From NCBI RefSeq assembly GCF_022965805.1, contig NC_133101.1, positions 20,245,054-20,309,053 of the forward strand: a DNA stretch of 64,000 nucleotides, read 5' to 3'. Each line of letters opens with the position of its first letter. Within the stretch, counting starts at the first letter, position 1. Positions 20,661 to 33,053 of this stretch are shown piece by piece. The stretch is from Primulina eburnea (taxonomy: Eukaryota; Streptophyta; Magnoliopsida; Lamiales; Gesneriaceae). The notes beneath the pieces were generated by a model. The model did not search any database and was not told where the DNA came from. It worked only from the letters and a program-made list of their open reading frames with translations. The translations under genes and the position numbers were made by a program.

Positions 20661-22464
20661 TCGGTTAGCTTGTTTTAATAACATATATGAATTACGCGAC
20701 GAAATCATAAATATACTGATATGGAAACAGAATAAACGTTACCGACTATTTTAAAATATTTTTTAAGACGTCAAATATGGACTTTTGTTTTTACGAATTG
20801 GCTCCCACTATTTTGACATTTTCACCACCCTCTGATGAAAAACGATAAATTCAATTTCCTTAGTGAGTACGCAAGGCCCAATTGCAAAATTATGATCCCG
20901 AATAATATCAACCAATTATAATTTCCAAAAGGTAGAGCCCAATTGCAACTCCTTGCAACCCTTACGTAATTTTGCCTCACGTTTGAGGAGGGTCCAATAA
21001 TATGATCCCCTTTCTCTTCACGTGTCGATCCCGGCCCATCAATGTTGAACTTTAATGGACGGTCGCCATGAGATCCCCCAATAATATGAGCCGAAGTCAT
21101 GAGTTCCACGTAGTTCACATCAAATATGTCAGTGGAAGTCACAGCTTTCTGCGTCCAGGCCTCCCCAATAATATGAGTCAGACAATGACCGCGGGTAGCG
21201 TTCATCATGCAACCACCGTTGCTGGAAGGCAAGGAATTATTAAACTTTCTTTTAATTATCCTTTTAATGGGCTTGATTTAAATTTTGTATCTCATCCAAA
21301 ATGAGGGATTTTAATTTTAAAAATTTGTCTCATCATTAATTTTAAAACTCCTGCTATGAATGTTTGTATGATTGCCGGATTCATGCAACTCTTGTCATTA
21401 TTATTAATAATGACGCACATACTGATTATTTATAATATATCACATACATAATAAATAATAAAAGATGATCAATAACCGAGAGCTAATTGATCTGTACGAG
21501 ACACATACGGATCCATGTCCATAACCTATGGAAATGCAAGGATGCAAATGCAACTATTACATAAGCTTACAAAATTTACATGTCTTCGATCTTCAAATAT
21601 CCTTTCGAGGATCTCGGGCCCACCGTCTTCAAATCTTGATCTCCCACTAAATCTAATATTTACATTAAATTTCCATCGAACATTGGGATACAAATTTCAG
21701 GGGCGGGAACGGGCCATAAACCAAGCCCACTTTATAATTATCAAATAATTAAAAATACAACATGTAAAAACCTAACATACACCTAGCAAATTGGTCATGG
21801 CTCTCGATCATCTTTTTAACATATAATATCATATATTATATAAATCCGATAATATCACATATTATCAATAAATCGTGTATCTCGTAAATTATCACTAACC
21901 GCCATAATTATCAAATTAAATAAACACTTTTATTTAATTTCAAATAATTAAATTTCTTGTAAACCACCTTTTACCATAAATAATTAAAATCATTTTTTAA
22001 TTATTTATTTTGTAAGAAATTGATTTTATCAAAATTATTGTAGGGGTAAAATCGTCCGTCTTTTCATAAAATATCAATTTAACCCAAAATTTTAAAAAAT
22101 CAGAAAACCGCCCCTGGTCCGAAAAATTCAAGCCCACGACCCAGCACGGTACCCGAGACGTTCTCTGGCACCCGCCCGCGTCGCCCGCCCGCTGCCCGAT
22201 CCGATCGGGCGCCGGCCGCGCGCATAGGCGTGAAGGCCGTGCGTGCACCTCGTGCAGGCGCCGTGCGCGCGCGCGCTGTGCTCACGCGTCTGCCCGGAAC
22301 AGTTCCGGGCAGACCCAAAAAAAATTATTATTTTTTTTATTTTTTTTCCAAAACTAGATTTTTCAAAAATAATTTTTAGGGGCGTTTCTCAAAAAAATTC
22401 TTACGCGGTTAGAAATAATAAACTCAACACAATTTAATTAAAACACACGATAGAGAACAACCTG
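20661..22464 (-). other. Copia 5' leader / non-coding region
   Basis: Between the primer-binding site and the gag remnant about 1.8 kb has no convincing coding sequence. Four copies of a motif like CCCAATAATATGA lie at about 20897-20910, 20994-21007, 21077-21092 and 21165-21179, each near GATCCC or similar. The part next to the PBS (22120-22315) is strongly GC-rich and contains a long palindrome. The middle (21300-22110) is AT-rich. A frame at 20822-21232 spans the repeats and has no recognisable domain. Confidence 0.7.
22288..22314. repeat. Perfect 27-bp palindrome in copia leader
   Basis: Two 13-base arms (GTCTGCCCGGAAC and its reverse complement) flank one A at 22301. In the element RNA this would make a very stable hairpin about 150 nt downstream of the PBS, or a self-complementary dimerisation site. 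Confidence 0.9.
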
Positions 22465-22476
22465 GCTCTGATATCA
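22465..22476 (-). other. Copia primer-binding site (tRNA-iMet type, one mismatch)
   Basis: The minus strand reads TGATATCAGAGC followed by CAGG, one base different from the usual TGGTATCAGAGC. It lies one base inside the 5' LTR that begins at 22478. Confidence 0.9.
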
Positions 22477-22477
22477 C

Positions 22478-24734
22478 TGTTGGGACATCGTATTCTCGCA
22501 CCCAAGACGCAGCGGAAGTTTAAAAATTTTGTTCTTGGACGTCGTGTGTTTAAAAACATTCACAGGGTGTCTAGAATTATACCTTTGCATTCTTAACGCT
22601 TGGACTCCAAACTATTCCGGTTTTTACGCGGAGATAGCCCTTCTTGTAAATTCCTACGAACGGATCTTCTCTTTTGATCGCCTAATTAGGTCCACGATCA
22701 GAAAATGAATTCCTTGTTTGGATTGCACTAGTAATACCAAACAATTCTTGCTTTGAGATTGTAATATCCGAATTTCCAAAAGACGGAGAAGGTGTGACGA
22801 TGGAAGAAAAAAACCAAAAACCAACAATTTTTTTTCCTTTTGTTTGATATGGCCGAGAGGTTCTTTTAATGGGGTGGAGAGATTTTGTTTTTGTGTGCAA
22901 AAACTTCATCATCTAACAAGGAGCCCTAATGGTGTATTTATAGAGTGAGACTCTTAATCTAATTAGGACTCCCTTTCCCACAAGGACTCTATATTTTTAT
23001 TATAATTAAATTTCCATATTATTAATATATAAAGTATTTATTAACCTTTAATAATACGTTATATAATAATATCATAAACACATATTTTATATCACCATAT
23101 AAAATATATACATGTATATGTATATAACCATTATTTAATTTATAAACTAACTACTTGGTTAATTTAATTCTAGACTCTTCTAGAATATTTATGGGAATTT
23201 GTGCATGTTAGTAGTCACCACTACTAGCACAATCATTTAATTAGTAAATTCTAAATTCACTAAAAAAAATGATTCCGAACTCATTATAACCCCGATCGAC
23301 GATCCGAGAGCGTTGATGTATCAAGGATGCAAATCTTGTTCATCTAATGAAAATTGAAAATTTCGAAGATCAAAATTTTCATTTACCAAATTTAGAACTT
23401 ACCATATATGGCAGTTACCATATTTGGCAGCTGCTAGTTTTAGTGAACTCCTTCACAAAACAGGCAATTCCAATCTCTTTCCTTATTTAGTAATCATGCT
23501 AACTTCCACTTCTTCCATCCTATGGAATCAGCTCATAAACTCCTTTATCAGCTTCATGTTTGATCTCCATCAAACTATAGTCGTCAAATTCCGACTTCTT
23601 GAAATTTGACTATCTCAACGGGAACACAGAATCCGATACTTGTGTGACCCTCAATGGTTCAGGGATACAACTAGCCATGTGTTCACATCTCCATGTGATT
23701 CAGAATAACATTTATTCTTATTCGGGTTTACCCTAGTTAGCCCCATTCTTTTCATCAACTCCTTGATCAAGAATGTCATAACTCATTTCTGATTGCACCC
23801 ATCGGATCATGGTTAGAGCGTCTAGTAACATCGCTCCATGATCCCCTAGGTATCACTGATTGTGCCTGAAAGAACATTTAGTCATGGTTAGCGTACAGTA
23901 CGGTCCCTTCTACACATATATCCCGATCGAATCTGCAACCATTGGTATATCGAGAGTTGCATATTTATTCGATAACGATGTGATTTATCTTTGAGTATTA
24001 ATAGTGGCATGGTATGTGTAACTAGGAAAACACATTTCCTTAAAGCACATTTCTTGCTCTAGCCAGAGACTCCTTGCACTAGTAACTCATCAGATCACAT
24101 AGGATATCTTCACCCGTAGGCGAACGGTGAATCCCCGACTACAATGCATTTGCTCCTGTGTATTTCGAAACTACACCCAACCTCGCCACCTGATGACTCT
24201 CAATGGAGTCTGTAAACAGATCAAAGTGCATGCTAGTACGTATAACCCCTACATTGTCCCGGGTCAAAGGGCTAATGGTGTACAACCATAACTGCAGACT
24301 ATTCCACTCGATAAGTGAGGACCACTTGGATAGTCCGAGGGAGGGTTGTTCAGTGCATCATCATATGATCACCCATCTGTGTGAATAGACATCTCCATGC
24401 CCTTGCCAATGAAACATGACGTTTACATCACAGATGCTAGTCTCGAGCTCGAAAGACCTTTATCCTTGTTTTAGGCGGCTGATTCGACTAAGAACCTGTT
24501 TAGAATATACGGTACACTTCCTAATGAATTTCATGATCTTACTTTGAGTCGCAGACCTCATGGTACCTATTGTATATTCAAGGACTTTATTTATGCAGCT
24601 TGCATGGGTATACAGATAAAGTATAATGCCACAATCGAATGAAATCGTAAAATAATATTAAAATAAAGATTGTTTTACATTAGAGTCAATAAAGCCCAAG
24701 CCATATGTTGGCTTGCAAGGCACCCACTCTAACA
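22478..24734 (-). repeat. 5' LTR of copia element (2257 bp)
   Basis: Starts TGTTGGGACA and ends ACTCTAACA; followed by the duplication GGAGA (24735-24739). It is the longer, probably ancestral, LTR version: bases about 24172-24302 are absent from the 3' LTR. Confidence 0.95.
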
Positions 24735-24739
24735 GGAGA

Positions 24740-25028
24740 AGACGCATTCTACCTGGAACAAGATCCTGGATCTCCAGTCCTTCCATGAGGAAGTACTTGT
24801 TGCCTCAAGGAAACGAGTGGCAACAAAAATTAAATAACAGCGGCGTCTTCGCGTTGCTGATACTGCAGACATCTTCGCTAATGAAGGTGTCTATTTTCTT
24901 ATGCTCCTCAAGGAGCGGGAGGTTCTGAGAAGGATTTCATTCTCAGAAAACTTCATGAGGACCTCCATCGGAGAGTTAAAAACTTGGTTGGCCTTCTGGA
25001 GGGGGGCAGTAGATGTGGAAATTTCGAA
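24740..25028 (+). pseudogene. Unidentified coding-like fragment 2, 3' part
   Basis: After the copia element the frame from 14937 continues (KTHSTWNKILDLQSFHEEVLV) to TAA at 24835-24837. Past this stop the same frame remains open and protein-like (RLRVADTADIFANEGVYFLML, then KEREVLRRISFSENF and GELKTWLAFWRGAVDVE) up to the truncated LTR at 25029. Either the TAA is a later mutation or the continuation is chance. I do not recognise the family. Confidence 0.45.
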
Positions 25029-27963
25029 TGTAAATACTCAACATGTATATATCGTGAATAATAAGTAAATATATCATAAAATCGCATGCAACGTAAAAAT
25101 AAAGTATCGTAAAGCGCATGGTGAAAATCGTATCATGAATAATTATATTTTCGTGCATATCTAACAATCATACGTAAAAGCTTTGCTCAATAGAGCTCTG
25201 TCATAACATATCATAATTTTTCTGGTAGAGATAATGTTTCTAAGCTAGTGGCCATAACATAACGTGAGCGCTTGATTAGACTAAACCACAGTATACTGGG
25301 CGGTAGAGATCAATCACAGCCCTTGGACTGGATGTCCGTACCCATACATAATCATAAACCGGTCGTAAGTCAACGGGCGGAGAGGTCCTCGGTTGCGCCA
25401 ACCGACTTTCAAACCCATAAGCATAAGGTGGCCACAAGACATATAGCATATATCTCAAAAATAAACATTTTATATTTTTATGCACGTAATATCATTATAA
25501 CCTTATTTTTACCGGATGAGTTGAATCGTTCCCAGGCTTGCTGCGACTTAATTCTAATATGTGACACATGCAATAAATCTTAACTTGACAAAAACTTAAC
25601 AATAGAACCAAAAACGAGACGATTCGGACCAACAACTTGATTTTTAACCATGGCTTCGTACCAACCCGAACCAACGTTTAACCATGATTAAAAATACCCC
25701 AAACATACTGAAAAATATTCATAATAACTGTAAAACACGAAAATAGGTGAAAGGAATCCAAAAACATAAAACACTCTTTCGAGAGTCATTTTGGCACCTT
25801 TAACCGTAAATTCTCGTACGACCTCTAAACTCGGCCAAATCACAAACGGCCAAAACCATGACTTTCCTAACTCATTAAGGTAGTGTCCAGTCCAAGGCCA
25901 CGGGCTAAAAGCCAACCAAGAACTCAAACCACCAAGAAAACCGCAACCTAAAGTTGCTATCAAGAACTGAAAATTACAGCGGTTGCTGTTGTGTGTGCGT
26001 GAGGTATATCTCTGAAATAATTGGACATTGGCTTGAGCCACCACTCGAAGACTCTTACCAAAATCCTAAGGCATGACTGGGACCATGGCTAAGGGCTAAA
26101 AGCCAACCACAAACCAAGCCATTACCTAAGACAACCGAAGGTATCAACCGAGTGCACCAAATCTGTGCAGTGAAATGTATTGAGTTGATTTACTGTCGTG
26201 GGTCGTTCCAGTGGCCATTTCATCGACCATGGCTCGATCTAGACATGATGGAGTGTTGTATGAACCATGGCTATAGGCTAGGAGCCAACCATAATCCACA
26301 CAACATCCAAAAACCGAAAGGGCATATACAAAGAATTTGAAGAAACCGAAATGTATTTGTGTTGTTGTTGTGAAATTCTGATGGATCCGTGTACCAAGCT
26401 TGGAAAGGACACCTTGGTCACGTCCTAGACATGTTAAGGGAGTGTTCTAACCGTGGCTACAGTCCCTAGGACAGCCAATATTCGAACATCCCTCAAACAA
26501 CTCAACGACAGAAAATTGTGACTCGTTTCTGCAGCTTATGTAAAGTTGCTGTCATTGCTTCGTTCTTGAGCGTATGGACTGAAACAACTGACCCAAAAAC
26601 ACCCTAAAACATTCTAAATTTTTCCTAGAAGCAGCCATGTGTTCCTGGAAGCGAGAAACTCCCTGAAAGCAACAAAACACACCCAAACCGTGACATTTAA
26701 AACAAAGAAGCAGAGAACTTTTGTGCAGATTTTTGCTTGAACATTTGCTGTCATTTTCGTGATATTGTTTGAATCATGCATATATAATGGTTTAAAAATA
26801 TCTATAGGACTTGATTGAAGAGAAAAGAAACAATATATACATGCCTGGAATTTGTTTTGAAGAAAACAAATCAAAACGACAATACGACGCGACGGAACCG
26901 AGTTGGATTTCCTTCTTTGTTTTTCGGCTGTTGCTACACGATTCTAGCCGGTATTTTTCTGATGTATTTCGAAGGTGATGGTGATGGAATGCTAGGTATT
27001 GAAGGTGAATGTTACAAGGGGATGTTAAATGGGTCTTGAATTGTAGTTAGTGGAGAGTTACAAGTCAAGAATTTGAATGGGTTTGAATGGTTTCCTTCAC
27101 TCCTTATTTCCATTGGTTTTGCTCTTATTCTTGCTGCTACTCACGATTTCAGTAGTTTATTTCTGATATTGTTCAAAGGTAAAAATTTGGGTTTGCTAGA
27201 CAATAAAGGGGAGTTTATAAGGTGCCATAACTTACATAAAAATGAGAGTTACAAGTGAAGCTTTGAATGAGAATTTGAAATGCCTCATTCCTTAGCTGAC
27301 CGAGGTTTTTGCTCTTATTCTTATTGCTGCATATTAACGTTGGTATGTTAGGTAATAAGTTGAGGATTATTGTGGTTTACTATAATATTCGAATTACTGA
27401 TACTTTGTGAATTAAAATGGGAAGGTGAATTCAACTTAATGACCATTGGGGTGGCTTGAATGAATTTACTACACTTTTGAATTGTCTTGACCAAATATTA
27501 TTACTACTTCTTGCATGGTATTGCATGTTTTAAAATTTAATTATTTAAAATTTCTTGAATATATATTATACCTAGATTAATTCATCCTCATTTATTTACA
27601 CATTTTAATTTAAGCTTTAATTAAATATGGCACCCAAAAGAATTTATTTAATGACTCAGCTCTAATTAATTTAATAAATCCTAAAACATTCTTTTTTCTT
27701 TAAATTAAATTATTCTTTGACTTAAATCAAATTTAGGAATATTTTCTTATTATTAATCTTATATTAAATCTCCAAACTCCGGTCCGACCTCTCGTATTTA
27801 TCTTAAAAAGATAAAACTAAACATCTATCTTTAAAATAAATAATCATGACTTAAAATTATTAAAATAAATCAAACACTTCATATTTATATAAAATATTCA
27901 TTTTTAATTTAAATAGTAGCAATTATGCATGGTTTATGCGTAATCTGATTTTCGGGTTCTACA
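25029..27963 (-). repeat. Left LTR of array (truncated)
   Basis: It aligns with the middle LTR from 36244 on, so about 320 bases of the LTR 3' end (element orientation) are missing. It ends ...CGGGTTCTACA at 27963, followed by the polypurine tract (minus strand AAGGGGGGGTAGAG, about 27969-27982). It contains four diverged repeats about 180-190 bases apart, each with a word like GGCTAAAAGCCAACC. Confidence 0.92.
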
Positions 27964-28015
27964 ACTCTACCCCCCCTTAAAAGAAATTTCGTCACCGAAA
28001 TTAAAACTTACCGAA

Positions 28016-28557
28016 TAACTCGGGATAACGACTCCTCATCTCCGGCTCAGATTCCCATGTAGCTTCCTACTCCGAATGGTTGAGCCATTTGACTTTCACT
28101 AGCTTGACCATTTTGTTCCGAAGCTTTTTCTCCTGTCTGTCCAAGATTTGCACCTGTCTTTCCTCATATGACAAGTTCGGAGTGAGCTGCAACGGTTCAA
28201 AGTTCAAAACATGCGATGAATTCGCCATATACTTCCTCAACATGGAGACGTGAAAGACGTTGTGCACTCCGGCAGATTCGGTGGAAGAGCAACACGATAA
28301 GCTAATGTCCCAACTCTGTCGAGGATCTCAAATGGTCCGATGAATCTTGGACTGAGCTTTCCTTTCTTCCCGAACCGCATAACACCTTTCATCGGTGCTA
28401 TCTTCACGAAAACATGGTCACCAACAGCAAACTTTAAATCTCTCCTTCGCTGATCCGCATAACTCTTCTGTCTACTCTGAGCAGTCCTCATCATATCACG
28501 GATTTTGACTACTACATCAGCAGCCTGTTGCACAATCTCCGGACCCAATTCTGCTCT
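28016..28557 (-). pseudogene. Array copy A: integrase C-terminus and chromodomain
   Basis: The frame 28237-28548 reads [54 protein letters not shown] (GPY/F-like module) and [11 protein letters not shown]. The frame 28067-28267 continues HNVFHVSMLRKYM... to the chromodomain VKVKWLNHSE. A one-base indel joins the two frames and a stop interrupts the chromodomain before EATWESE. A solo LTR at 28558 separates it from the integrase core at 31588. Confidence 0.9.
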
Positions 28558-31500
28558 TGTAAAGGCCCTAAAACTTCTGGATTGAAAATTTGCGGAAAAA
28601 TTAAAAATTTTCTTTTTAAAAGAACTTAAATGGCCTCATTCATAAAAACACTGATGAATCAAGTTCAATGTTTAAAAATAAAGCAGCGGAAGAAAATAAA
28701 GTTTTCCAACAATTTCAATTTAAAAATATCCAACGACTTATAAAATGTTTGCGGAATAAAATAACAACTGCTGCACTGAGGTCCTCGGGTGCCACTACTG
28801 CCGACCCAAGCTGGCTCACTAGTCCCCGCCCTCGGCCCTGGCCTCATCAGTACCTACAACAATCAAGTCTAGTGAGCCTAAAGACTCAACATGAATATAT
28901 CGCAGGTAACGAGTAAAAATCTGAAGTAAAATATGCATGGGATAAAATATCATGTCATGAGGCATGCTGAAAATAATCTGTACTGAGCAATTATAATACG
29001 TGCATAACTGAACTGATAATCACAGTAAAAATGTTTGCTCCTTGGAGCCTGTACTGAAATAACTGGTAAAATTTTCTGTTGAGATTATGTTTTACGCCTG
29101 TGGCCACTGCACTAAGCTGAAACTGATCGGTAATTGGCTACCGGGGAGGCTGAAACTGAACTGATCTGGCCGGTCACTGGCGACCGGGTGGTACCATAAT
29201 GAACTGATCGGTCACTGGCTACCGTATAAAATAACACTCCCACATAGTGAATGAACCACAAGCCATATCGCATAAATCTCAAAATAATCATTTTCTGTTT
29301 TCATGCACGTAATATAATTTAACTGGCATAATGAAAATATCCTGTAACTTTACCAACTGGATTGGATTGGATCGTCCCCAGGCTCGCTGCAACCTAACTG
29401 TGCCATGAAAAACATGCAAATGCTCAAACTTGACCAACTATGAATTTTACGTTCAAAAGATGCGACTATGACGCCTAATGACTTCGTATTTAATCATGAC
29501 TCTGAACCAAACCCGAACCAACACTGAACCAAAGTGACGTCATGATTAAAATACGCTTAAAATCATGAATTTATGCTCCTAGAATGATGAGGGTCGAAAT
29601 CTAGGTGAAATGGAGGCCAAAACACGAAACGCTCTTTCGAGAGTCAATTTGGCACATCGCACCGTAAATTCTCGTACGACCTCAAAAATGATCCGAATGA
29701 CGAACGGTCAAATACATGACCTTCCTAACTCAATGAGGCACTGCCCAGTCCAAGGCCATGGGCTAAAAGCCAACCAAGAACTCAAACGGGCCTTCTAAAT
29801 GACACAACACCCTACTGTAACTTTCCAGCAGCTGCGCACCCGTGCGTCTTGTGTTGGTTTCGAGTCTATCGGCCATTGGGGCGTGAACCACCGACCAGAG
29901 ACCCTCACCAACATCCCAAGGAATTATTTGAACCATGGCTAAGAGCTTTTGGCCAGCCATAACTCGCACCATTCCAGCAACCAACCGAGAAGATCCACCG
30001 AGAGCACATTTGATGCGCGTGTGGTGTGATTTTCTTGCTTGATGTCTCGTGTCGTTCCAATGGCCATTTGATTGACCATGGCACGATCTAGACATCTAGG
30101 GGCATGATATGAACCGTGGCTAAGGGCCATAGGACAACCAAGATCAACATCAAACCCCACAATTCGAAACTCATATGCTGTCAAAATAAGGGAAACCGAG
30201 AGGGGAGGGGCTGTTCTTGTTGTTTATTTAAAAACCGATGAGCCATGGACCGAGCCACCAAAAGCACGACTTGGTCACGTCTTAGACTTGCTAGGGGAGT
30301 GATCTAACAATGGCTATAGGCCCTTGGGGCAGCCAAGATCAGATCAAACCCTCATGACAGGAAACTGAAATTTCGAACACCATTTTCTGCACCTATGGGA
30401 CTTTCTGTCAATTCGGTTCATACAGCAAGCATGGGACTGAAACAAACGTTCTAACATGGCCCTAACATGTCCTAGTACATGTCCATAATCAGCTTTGAGC
30501 CCCTGGAATGATTAATCCCTGAAATCAAAACAAAACATACCAAATCGTGAAGCATGGAAGTCGATAAAAAAATCTGTGCAGAATTTTTGTTTCGTGTCTA
30601 CTGAAAATTTCGGTTTTTAGCATGATGAAATCTGATCATGTACTGAAAAATACTTGCTAATATGACTTGATTGAGGTTTAGAAAAAGTATATACATGCCT
30701 TGGATTCGTTTGAAATGGAAACGAAAAGAAGAGACGAGACGGCACGGAGGAGTGGAACGTTTCTCTTGTTTCTTGCTCTCGATTTTTTTCTTGCAATTCT
30801 CCCTAGCTATAACTCACGACTTTTCACTCTGAAATGGCTCTAATTTTGGTGGGGAGGGAGTGTGATTGAGTGGTTATGAGTGTGAGGAGAAGGGTGCAAA
30901 ATATAAGGGTCATATCAAGACTAAGTCTTCTGAAATTTGAATTTTGAATTCTTGTTTGAGTTCAACTCTTGTTAGATGCTTCTAGGAGGGGTGATGGCCG
31001 ATATCCTCATGATAACTAGACTAGGATATTGCTTACTAATTAATTAATTAAGGGTGGTTAAATATCAAAAAGGTTAGCATGCTAAAACATCCAAGAATGG
31101 GTCAAAGGTTGATGAGTTGGCAAGGAGTTTGTCTTGACAAATGGGGTGGCCGAAATTCCCAATTAAAAATGAAGGGGGAAATGTTAATTACTTAGTAAAT
31201 CACTCACCTTTAAAAGCCTCACTAATCTTTTAATTAATTTAGTGAGCTAACCCCTTAATTATGCAACTTAAATGGGCTTATTTCTTAATCACCTCAAGCA
31301 ACTTAAATTAAATCCTCACACCTTCTTACTAACTTAAATGAACTTACTTGCTAGCTAAATTAACTTCTGGAAATATTTCTTGAAATCTTAAATTCTATCT
31401 CAAAACTCCAACTCCGGTCCGGCCTCACTGAAATAACTGAAATGATAAAAATCAACTACTGAACTGAAATAATAAAATAATTAACTTCAAAGAAATGCAT

Positions 31501-31587
31501 TTAAAATAATCATGCAATGAAGTCAATTAAATTTAAAAATCTAGAATTATGCATGGCTTATATGTAGACTGATTTACGGGTTCTACA
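28558..31587 (-). mobile_element. Solo LTR (3030 bp) inside copy A integrase
   Basis: Starts TGTAAAGGCCCTAAAAC and ends CGGGTTCTACA, with the 5-bp duplication GCTCT on both sides (28553-28557 and 31588-31592). No interior sequence remains, so it is a solo LTR left by LTR-LTR recombination. It is related to, but diverged from, the array LTRs (shared blocks around the CTAAAGACTCAACATG segment and the GGGCTAAAAGCCAACC repeats). It represents a separate family. Its frames (for example 29763-30184) lack domains. Confidence 0.95.
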
Positions 31588-31592
31588 GCTCT

Positions 31593-32415
31593 CTCCCCTA
31601 ATTAATCCCAATGAATAGGCGATCTACACTTACGACCGTACAGTGCTTCATATGGAGCCATACCTATAGATGACTGAAAACTGTTGTTATAGGTAAACTC
31701 CACCAACGGTAACTTTGATTCCCAACTCCCTGAGAAATCAAGAACACATGCATGAAGAAGATCCTCCAAAATCTGGATAACTCTCTCGGATTGACCATCT
31801 GTCTTTGGGTGGAAAGCTGTGCTAAACAACAACTTTGTACCCATAGCTGTATGTAGACTCTTCCAAAACGATGATGTGAATCTAGGATCTCGGTCAGACA
31901 CTATACAAACGGGAATGCCATGAAGTCTGACGATCTCCCGGATATATAACTCTGCATACTGGATCATGGAGAAAGTCTTCTTAATAGCAAGAAATGAGCT
32001 GATTTCGTAAGACGATCAACAATCACCCATATAGCATTCGACCCTCTGACTGACTTCGGCAGACCGACAACGAAGTCCATGGTGACATTCTCCCACTTCC
32101 ACTCGGGGATAGGAAGAGGCTTGAGCAAACCTGCTGGTCTCTGATGTTTCGCTTTCACTAGCTGACACGTCAGAAACTCGGATACAAATTGTCTGATATC
32201 CCTCTTCATCCCTGGCCACCAATATAACAACTGCAGGTCTTTGTACATCTTCGTACTCCCAGTATGAATAGAGCACGACGACATATGGGCCTCGGATAGG
32301 ATATCCTCTCGAATAGAATCGCTGCTCGGAACCCACATTCTCTCTCGATATCTGACAATACCGTCTCTAACTGTGTACAAGATACTGCCCTTGGCTTCAT
32401 CTCTCTGTCTCTACT
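31593..32415 (-). pseudogene. Array copy A: integrase zinc finger and core
   Basis: The frame 31964-32380 holds the zinc-finger region (EAHMSSCSIHTGSTKMYKDL..., [14 protein letters not shown]) and the core [35 protein letters not shown] with the first Asp. The frame 31602-31967 holds [14 protein letters not shown] (second Asp) and [14 protein letters not shown] (Glu). A frameshift near 31966 separates them. The triad is intact in this copy. Confidence 0.93.
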
Positions 32416-33053
32416 TAGCCAATTGCTCATCTGCTAACTGACCACTGCGAATACGGTCTAGAAGAGAAGACTGAATCGTCAAAGTAGATAGATGAGGAAC
32501 TCTCCCTCGAGGACACATCTCTAGATCAAACCTCTGCATATCAAACTGAAGAGGTCTCGAAACCACCAAATGAGCCATCCCTGCGACTTTCCTGCTCAAC
32601 GCATCTGCAACTACATTATTCTTTGCAAGGATGATAGCTAATGTCACAGTCATATTCCTTCACTAGCTCCAACCAACGCCTCTGCCGCATATTCAACTCT
32701 TTCTGTGTAAAGAAGTATTTGAGAATTTTGTGGTCGGTGAAAATATGACACTTCTCTCCGTACAAATAATGCCTCCAAATCTTCAATGCAAATACTACGG
32801 CTGCCAACTCTAGATCATGGGTAGGATAATTCATCTCATGAATCTTCAACTGACGAGAAGCATATGCTATCACCTTCCCATGCTGCATCAATACTGCGCC
32901 TAACCCGAGTTTCGGAGCATCGGTATACAGAACAAAATCTCCGGGTCCTGAAGGCATGGCCAATACTGGCGCTGAAATAAGAGCTTGCTTCAATGTATCG
33001 AAGCTCTTCTGACATTCTTTGCTCCACACATACTTAACATTCTTCTTCGTCAA
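32411..33053 (-). pseudogene. Array copy A: RNase H
   Basis: The frame 32616-33053 carries [48 protein letters not shown] and [27 protein letters not shown], giving the D, E and D residues. The end of RNase H ([18 protein letters not shown]) is in a shifted frame at 32411-32653. It joins the RT frame at 33050 by a short overlap caused by an indel. Confidence 0.92.

Larger units (their letters stand above)
15040..24734 (-). mobile_element. Full-length, defective Ty1/copia element
   Basis: Two LTRs (15040-17165 and 22478-24734) enclose, on the minus strand, PBS, leader, gag remnant, integrase, RT and RNase H, in copia order (integrase before RT). The element is flanked by the 5-bp duplication GGAGA at 15035-15039 and 24735-24739. 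It has stops and frameshifts throughout, a large deletion between gag and integrase, and a hAT MITE in RT. It splits the unidentified locus 14937-25028. Confidence 0.95.

Noticed and set aside
20822..21232. 136-codon minus-strand frame as a copia accessory gene
   Set aside because: It spans the repeated CCCAATAATATGA motifs in the leader; no domain found and the C-terminal hydrophobic run is AT-driven, so I leave it as leader sequence.
22100..22318. GC-rich frame of 72-83 codons (Arg/Ala-rich) near the copia PBS
   Set aside because: It is a by-product of GC-rich leader sequence lacking stops; both strands are open and the composition is low complexity.
25272..25583. 103-codon frame in the left array LTR
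   Set aside because: The equivalent frame is broken in the other two LTRs by substitutions and indels, so there is no sign of coding constraint.
26815..27258. Frames of 61-74 codons repeated at 46188-46631
   Set aside because: They are parts of array LTRs; the middle LTR breaks them, and they carry no known domain.
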